A DNA stretch of 64,000 nucleotides, taken from NCBI GenBank assembly GCA_949152475.1, contig OX424563.1, positions 2,391,001-2,455,000 of the forward strand, in the 5' to 3' direction. Under the pieces are notes generated by a model, which worked only from the letters and a program-made list of their open reading frames with translations, did no database searches and was not told where the DNA came from. Shown in pieces: positions 56,300 through 64,000 of this stretch. This DNA is from Terebella lapidaria (taxonomy: Eukaryota; Annelida; Polychaeta; Terebellida; Terebellidae). Positions within the stretch are counted from its first letter, which is position 1. Every line of letters starts with the position of its first letter. Position numbers and translations under genes: made by a program.

Positions 56300-57477
56300 A
56301 CATACACATACACATTGGGGCTCAAATCTGATACCATTTCCATTCACTCCACTCGTAAAACCACAGTCACAAGAAGTTGAATATTGTACATAAGTCCTTA
56401 CACACATACGACCGCGTGTCTCCTGATGCCGTACATGTATCATCACTGTTGCCCAAACTCTGTTACATGTAATTCAGGAAAAATATCTTTACAGTCAAAA
56501 TAGTAATTAATTAAATATTATTTCTTAACGAATATTTGTCACAAGATTGGAATATGAAACTTTGCTTAATCCTAAATAGTATGGGTAAATTCAATAATTT
56601 GGATTTGCTGATAATGAATATTTTATAATTGTTATAATGATTTAGCAATATTAACCAGTTAATAATATCATTACAGAGATGAACTTTCTACAGGCCAAAA
56701 CGTTTGCCGTGTTCAGTCTTATACCGGTAATAAATGTTTACTCACCTTAGGTATTTTTATTGTGGTCAATAATAGGCCTTTGATATTGACCAGTGAAAAT
56801 TATGTTGAATTTTTCAATGATAGTAAACCACATTCAGTGTGATTTGTTTTCAAATTACATTCAAATGGATCGATCACACACCACGAACTGGATATCCCAC
56901 ATTGTTGTAATAAGTTAACTTATTGAAGTTGGAATCAATTTTAAAATCAGCCAAATTTAGCGTTCTTGTTTGTCACGCAAACTTGAAACTACATCTCGAG
57001 AGAGTCAGGAATATATAGAAAATATGCACAGTTCGACAACAGATACTCAGAAAATTGCCGTTAATCGAGCATGAAAACAGTGGATAGATAATGATCGGCC
57101 TGCCTACATTGCCGGTTGCCACAGTATCAACACAAATACCAATGACGTCACGAGACTGTGTGTAGAAATCGCTCGCAAGGCGGGCCGCTTTGAGGAAAAA
57201 AATGATTTGAATCTTGATCTGGCAACTCAATTTAGGCACGTAATACACATTTTCAGACCCAAATTTGTACGATATCTCATTCTATAGACAAAATAAAGCT
57301 ACCGCAGAATGAATAAATTTTGTCAATTCTAAAAGTGATTATAGCTTTAAGTCTATTGAAAATTTATTAAATATTTCCGAAAAACAACAGGTTTTGTTGC
57401 TCAGCACGTCTGTTCAATAACACAGCATCTCCAGTGAAAATGCCACCCCAAGAGTGCTCACAAGCTACATATATCAA
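56300..57477. repeat. Non-coding DNA with dispersed-repeat copies
   Basis: 56940-57210 repeats 50110-50390 in the same orientation. 56690-56780 resembles 60060-60170. No gene seen. Confidence 0.5.
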
Positions 57478-57722
57478 GGGGCCTGATTTCATCATAAAAT
57501 CTGTCGCTAATTGGCCATTTTGATCGCTATGGCAACCAAAATCGATGAGTTTCGCAGCCTCACCATATCATTTGTTCATACAAAAAATTATCAAAATCAG
57601 GTGAGAAATGCGAGTGATGAGTGCTCATAATAAAGTGTTTGCGGCAAATGCAGGAACGGACGCGGCGCAACGATAGCAAATCCATAGTATCCGCTGATCT
57701 TCGTTCGGGAGATACAATTATA
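57478..57722 (+). repeat. ~245-bp repeat ending in a hairpin, copy 1
   Basis: Repeated at about 60215-60455, sharing CGCTATGGCAACCAAAATCG and ending in a TTCGTTCGGG hairpin side followed by GATACAATTATAA. Confidence 0.7.
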
Positions 57723-57799
57723 ACTATTTACTGTAGTTCCGTCCACCTCATCTCATTTAATACCTTAGTCACATAATGTGTATATTGCATGTAAACTAG

Positions 57800-58740
57800 A
57801 CGTCAAGGCCTGATGCCTTGGAGCATTTCGACTAAAATTTATACACGTATCTCCACCCTCAACATGAATTGTTTGTCAATGCTTATGAGTCGATTTCACT
57901 CTATAGCGCACATCTTCCGAGATATTGGCGAAGATGGCGATTCAGCGGAAAACTTTTTGTCCAGGGCGACGAGTCCGAAATGCATGTCATGTGAAAAACT
58001 GTGACGCATCATTTGCACCATATCACAATAAGATTAATGCATAAGACTGCTACCTCAGCACGGAAAATGTTTGATCCGGGGCCAAATTGACTCAGCATAC
58101 CCCTAAGACATGTTTGGTAAAGGCAAGGAGTCCAAAAAATAATGTCCGTTTCACTTCATGATGCACCATTTCCAAGATATCAACAAAAATTAAACATGCT
58201 GACTCAGGAAAAAAAAAGCCCAGAGCCAAGTTCACCCAAATACCCCTAAGATATGTTTAGGATGACGAGTCCGAAAAGAATGGCTGTTTCGCTATAAGAT
58301 GCACCGTTTCCGAGATATTGCTGACAATGAAAATTGCTGACTCAGCAAAAAAAAATGGCACAGAGCCAAGTTCACCCAACATACCCTTAGAACATGCTCG
58401 TCTAGAGTGACAAGTATGCAAATAATGTCCGTTTCACTCTACGATGCACTGTTTCCGAGATATGGCTGAAAATGAAAATTGCTGACTCAGCACAAAAAAA
58501 TTTGGCCGAGGGCCAAGTTCACCTCAAAGACATTTTCGTCCAAGGCCAGAAGTCCGTTTTGCTGTATGTCACACGGTTTCCGAGATATCGACGGAAATGA
58601 AAACTAAATACTCAGCGGAACAATCTTAGGCCGAGGTCAAACATATTCCTTAGACATGCTAGTCTAGTGTGACGAGTCCGAAAAATTACGTTCGTTTAGC
58701 CTTATGATACACCATCTCTGAATTATTGTAACTTATTGGT
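57800..58740 (+). repeat. Degenerate ~140-bp tandem array
   Basis: About six diverged units. Each contains GTTTCCGAGATAT or a variant (near 57905, 58160, 58296, 58439, 58567, 58703), followed by GACTCAGCA and AAGTTCACC. No coding function. Confidence 0.65.
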
Positions 58741-58923
58741 TAAATTCCATTTATTTTTAGTATTTTGGTCACAATATTATGTTGCATATTGTATACAAAG
58801 TTACCTGCATAATACTGTATATAAATAGTTGGTTCCTTTATTTTCACTTGTCATAAGGAGCTGTATATTGCATGTAAATAGTTGTATATAACTAGACATT
58901 TACGGTCGCCTACGACCGCTTGG

Positions 58924-60455
58924 GTGTATCCCCCGTAGCCTTATCATCCCTGTTGCCCCAAATATATTACTGATAAGTATGAAAAACTAGAGCAAGGGCT
59001 AAAAAATATTACCAGAGAAATGTAAAATCTTAAGCCACAACTGTTTTGTTTTCCACCAAAATTGCTGCATTGATCTTTCAAGATTATTGAAAGTCGAATT
59101 TAAGATCACCTCCGAAATCACTGCATATGGATTTCCAATTCGACATGTTCGATAAAATAACGAAATTACAGCCAGATCAATCTTTTCACCTGAAGTTATA
59201 TGTCAACACAGGATATTCGACAAACCTGGTTCAAAGTTGAAATTCTGAGTAAAAATTGACCAAAACTGCATTTCAAGTTGAAGAAATTGGAGCCAGATCG
59301 AACTTTTCACCATAAATTGAATATTAACTCATAGTATGTGCCAAACTTGGTTTCAAATTGAAATTGAATGTAAAAGTTGACCAAAACTGCATTTCAAGAT
59401 GACGAAATTGGAGCCAGATCGAACTTTTCGCCATGAGTTATATTTCAACTCATAATATGTGCCAAACTTGGTTTCAAATTGAAATTAATGTAAAAGTTGA
59501 CCAAAACTGCATTTCAAGATGACGAAATTGGAGCCAGATCGAACTTTTCGCCATGAGTTATATTTCAACTCATAATATGTGCCAAACTTGGTTTCAAGTT
59601 GAAATTCAATGTAAAAGTTGACCAAACTGCATTTCAAGATGACGAAATTGAAGCCAGATTGAACTTTTCACCATGAGTTATATTTCAACTCATAATATGT
59701 GCCAAACTTGGTTTCAAGTTGAAATTCAGACTAAAAGTTGACCAAAACTGCATTTCAAGATGACGAAATTAGAGCCAGATAGAACTTTTCGCCATAACGT
59801 ATATTTTATCTCATGATATGTGCCAAACTTGGTTTCAAGTTGAAATTCAATGTAAAAGTTGACCAAAACTGCATTTCAAGATGACAAAATGGGAGCCAGA
59901 TCAATGTTTTCACAAAAAGGTCTATTTTCACCCGAAATATGTTCCAAATTAGATTTGAATGTGAAATTCCATTACCTGGTTCAGTTCAATAATAAACGTT
60001 TCCCGTCTTAACTATTTTTTTTTGAGGTAAATAATAGATTTATCTAGCAAAAATAATGTTAACTTATTCGGTTACAGCCATAAAACCTCTACTGAACAGA
60101 ACATTTACCTTGTTGAGCCCAATAATAAATATTTCTTGTCTTAACTATTTTCATTGTGGCCAAAAATAGACTTAACTAATAAAAATAATGTCAACGTTCA
60201 CGTTCACAAGCCATGTGTGTTAAGCAGGCTAAATTGAGCACAAAATGTGTCGCCAATCGGCCAATTTGGTCGCTATGGCAACCAAAATCGATTGGTGTCG
60301 GGATCTTACCATAAGATGTGTCTGTATAAAAATTTATTAGAATCGGTTAAGAATTGCAACCTGTAGAGCCTTCACAAGAAAATCTCTACGGCGGACGCGG
60401 CGCGACGGAGACAAATCCATAGTATCCGCCGAACTTCGTTCGGGGGATACAATTA
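58924..60455. mobile_element. 1.5-kb element carrying a ~120-bp tandem array
   Basis: It begins GTGTATCCCCCGTAGCC and ends CGGGGGATACA, giving ~10-bp inverted ends. A hairpin CGGTCG-CCTA-CGACCG lies just outside the left end and CCGAAC-TTC-GTTCGG just inside the right. The interior at about 59135-59935 has about seven 119-120-bp units (GAGCCAGATCGAACTTTTCG, CCAAACTTGGTTTCAA). No ORF. Resembles non-autonomous Helitron/pearl-type elements with core arrays, but this class is inferred. Confidence 0.55.
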
Positions 60456-61139
60456 TAAATGGTTCACTGGATGGTTACTATTTGAATGAATGCAGTGTTT
60501 CATCAATTTTTTAATGAAATATTTTGATTCTTTTTCACACTAAAAAAATTGACGAATGATTTCTTCTACTATACATATTAATGAATAAATTTGTATGAAT
60601 AACTTTTAAAGACATCGCCATATTGACTTTTCTAACACGTTTTTACCGCGATCCCAAATGGTTTCGTATCAGACATACCGAATGTTAAATTCAGCCCTAT
60701 CATTGAATTCCTGGATCCACATACGATTTTGTACATTTGCTCGCTTCTGTAGCGGTGCATCTTTCAAAATCAGCATCTTCGTGTAGAATTCATCCCTAAT
60801 GTGTCTTCTCTTCCAAAATTAAAATACTTTATAATAATCCTGAAGGACGTAAACATGACCAAAATTCCCGAATAGGCTCGTTTTACTGAGATCCCATTTT
60901 GCGCTGAAATTTAACATCGGTGTAGATTGTCAGCTTTTTTTTTAATTTTTGGGATAGAAATGTGAAATTTGGTCAATTTGACTGCCAGGTGAAGTATGCC
61001 AAGTTATAATACGATGCCAATCAGGATCGCACAACTATCAGCAACAAAAAGGGTGTAAACACGTTAAAAAGCAGGGTATCATATAAATATATCCTATAAA
61101 TATAGAATTTTCGATGATGTAAGTGGCTTCTAACTTGCA
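60456..61139. other. No gene seen
   Basis: AT-rich sequence with short ORFs only. Confidence 0.4.
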
Positions 61140-61640
61140 TATTGATGAATGAATATGCATAATTGGCATTTTTGGATGGCATAGTCGTGTTCCTTGACCA
61201 TAAAAACATAGGTATAGACACTTCAACCATTATGATTGGGTGTTTAGTTATCGAGATATTGCCAAAAATAGATATTTCATTAATGGCGGTTCCTGATTTG
61301 CATTTTTATGCCGTTTTTGGAAAAAAAATCTTCTCCCTAGTGACAAAACGTACACTAGGGGGCCAACCGTTGGTTTTAAATTGGATATTGTCTGATTATC
61401 CAAAAAAAAACATGTCAAGAATTATTGTGCGGACTGTGATGTGCGCTAATGATTTTCGTTGAATGAAAAGCCCTGGTACAGACACTATGGCGGCCATCTT
61501 GGAAAATGGCGGTCATTTAGTTTTTTCAGAGTGGCTAAACATTCAATTTTGAAAAGTGGCGTATGGTGAACGTTTGTGTGAAATTTCATGCTTGTATCAC
61601 AATCTGAACGATTCGACCTAAAAATGGCCCTAAGCTGCCC
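61140..61640 (-). repeat. Single-monomer inverted relative of the 54250 array
   Basis: The reverse complement of 61486-61640 matches the head at 54250-54410 (GTGATACAAGCATGAAATTT, GCCGCCAT). 61163-61310 is one inverted monomer. The 99-codon ORF is a by-product. Confidence 0.75.
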
Positions 61641-64000
61641 CACTACTACGTCCGTGGGAAACTTACGTGAGAATAGCTATTTTTAGAACGCCGTGTTTGA
61701 CTTTTTCTTTATTTCATAAGTTTATAGTGAAGTTGTTGTCTTGGGGAACCCCAAAATCATGACGTCATAACGTTTTTTGAAATTTACTCAGAGTCCACGT
61801 CCACGTGCATCTTGAACTCTCTAATTGACAGCCATACACACATACACTTATAATTATATGGCATTTACGTTATTACACAAAACAAAATATTTACCTTTAC
61901 AACTGCTTTTAGATCTATGAATTCTTGAAATGCAATACGTAATCCGAAATTCCGTCTTACTCACTAGTTTGTGAATGTGAGACAATACCACGTGGAGTCC
62001 ATGTTCACATGGAGTCAACCCCAACACTTAGACATTATGCGAGGAACTTTACGATTTGACTAGTCGCAGAAAGTCGTAATTTTTTATAATTTTGCCTTCA
62101 CCTTGTATGCTACTTGTACTATAACCACAATTCTTGGGGAGGGGGGGGGGGAGTAAATAGTAACACTGTACCATTTATGCAAAAACTGGTATTTAGTATC
62201 TCGTTTCAAACTTGTGGTGTGTAACAGATCCGTCTCTGAGAGTTATTTATGTATATCACCTATCCAAACAAATATTGACGTCAGTTATGTTCTGACGAGT
62301 TGACATATATGTGTTCGCGATTGATATCTTGTTTTCAATTAAAACATATCCAAATGTCGTGCCGGCGAATTTCTGAAGGGTCAATTACCTTATGATACAT
62401 CAACCGGCTGTTCTCATAAAGATCAGTGTTCACCTTTTATCGGAAGATATTATTTGTAATACTTGCTCTGTAGTTTGATACCATTGCTTCGACTTGATAG
62501 TAAAATTTGATGAAAACTTTACATGCACTCATCAGCACTCTCCTCGGTGCACCGGATATTATCTTTCATTATAGTTGCGAGAAAACACGCCGAGAAAACA
62601 AATAAGAAATCTACTACAACACTGCTGGACATATGTTAAATAGTACATTAAAGTTATATAATATGAAATATGATTTGAAATATCACCGCAGATATTGCTG
62701 TGATAATCACTGATGCTAACCTGCTGTTCAGTTTGCATCAGCAACAGCAAAAAACACATCAGTCTAATTTCGCTTTCTACGCACGCTCCCATCTGCGAAG
62801 AAACGGGAAACAATGGCCTCTGAATAACGACCCAACGCCTACTTCTGCACAGAATGTCCCATCTGGGAGTGTGCTTTATGTTACTTCAGTGTTAGCTGGT
62901 CCATAAATAAACCTACCGGAAAATCAATTTCTACATATTTTATATGATTCTTTTATGAGATTTTGAGGTGTATTAAATGCAACAGATATTCAGGTACGTA
63001 TGTCTATGTCTATCATTCACGTTACATATAGCAAATAATACTAAATTAAATGTTCTGGAACTTAGAGTTACTGGTACATTGTGTTCATTCATATGTTTTC
63101 ACATATCTGAATGCCCTGAACGGTAATTTGGCTAAAACAGTTTACTCTTAAATCAGACCATAACTCTTAGCTATCAAGAACACATAATGCAATAAAAATG
63201 CAATCATCGATCGTCCGTCGAAGAATAAAAAAGTAATAAATATATTGCTTTATCATCTATCCCGAGTACCGGATGTGAGATTAGCGTGTCCAGAGCACAT
63301 TTCCGGAAGCCCCGATTATTGTCAATACCCTGCCGGTGTTAGGGAAATGACAGACTGTTGTAGGATTTTGCATTGAAGGGCCGTGACGCGTAAGTTAGAA
63401 CCACATACACAATCTATGTGGTACTTGGAATTCAAATATAGATGTCAAATATTAACCATATAATGAACAAAGTCAAAATAAATAACTCATCAAGTAGTGA
63501 TTCCGATACACTTCGGTTTTCCGAATTTTTTCATACATTGTATTAGATATGCATGTTACACCGAAGGTTGCTTTGGTCTTTTTTGTCATCGCCATGAACA
63601 AAAAAGAACGCTAACCAACGACTCTGTTGACCAGCGTTGCAATATAGATCTGTGATTGAAAACAGACAAAAATGTACTTGTTAGTATCAAAGGCTGTTCT
63701 AGCTGGACACAACGTGTATTGCAATAATACAGTTCGTTACATGCAGTTTATGCCTTTTATCTAATTCAGACAATTTACGATGACATTTTTCAATCCAATC
63801 ACCCTTGATCACAACATATCCGTGATCATGTTGAAAGAGAACACTGTAGTTGATTTCTGTGATGGTTTTTGAGCTGCTGTAATTTTCATTCAGCCAGTCA
63901 CACACAGCATGGTATTCACGTACGGTCAGAAGACAACAATATCACAATAATAACTGCTATGAGGTCACGGACTGTGCAATTACTATACTGACTAACGTGG
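61641..64000. other. No gene seen
   Basis: AT-rich, with a G tract at about 62138-62153. The short ORFs (62559-62813, 63699-63905) lack recognisable domains or splice context. Confidence 0.4.

Overview
The window is AT-rich, intron-bearing, repeat-dense metazoan DNA. The mix of tRNA-derived SINEs, many small terminal-inverted-repeat (TIR) transposons, pearl-like tandem arrays and an LRR plus PAN/apple secreted protein suggests a marine invertebrate, plausibly a mollusc. The taxon is inferred, not proven. Only one host gene looks intact.

Layout. Positions 1-10978 are the left arm and about 28402-40560 (with a further block at 44960-45215) the right arm of a large inverted duplication. Each arm carries one copy of a two-exon gene for signal peptide - LRR - LRRCT - PAN. 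The right copy (31871-33969, +) is open with phase-matched splice sites. The left copy (6652-8747, -) has a nonsense codon in the LRRCT and a 5-bp deletion in the PAN exon. Elements that landed in only one arm can be read against the other arm, which preserves the unoccupied site: the 742-bp element at 3487-4228 and the 1120-bp element at 28841-29960 are both dated this way to after the duplication.

Between the arms (10979-28401) lie a truncated non-LTR retrotransposon, two copies of a short MITE, a 1.5-kb TIR transposon, and a very young 10.9-kb Ty3/gypsy element (17364-28297, minus strand). That element has nearly identical LTRs, a 4-bp AAAT target duplication, PBS, PPT, gag, and pol with protease, RT, RNase H and integrase. 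It also has a third ORF in the env position that is not env: an RS-rich protein with two C2H2 zinc fingers and a coiled coil. ORF3 has its own TATA box, preceded by an 8-copy array of the same CTTCCGCGAACG motif that precedes the TATA box in the LTR. The same motif recurs inside the gag coding region, where it encodes low-complexity peptide repeats. The inference is that the element carries an internal promoter copied from, or co-evolving with, its LTR promoter, possibly read by its own zinc-finger protein.

From 45 kb to the right end there is no convincing intact gene. It holds diverged copies of sequence seen earlier, a tRNA-like sequence, MITEs with clear target duplications, and three tandem-array families (periods about 163, 140 and 120 bp) embedded in mobile-element-like ends. 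All similarity statements come from reading the sequence by eye; no alignment or database search was run.
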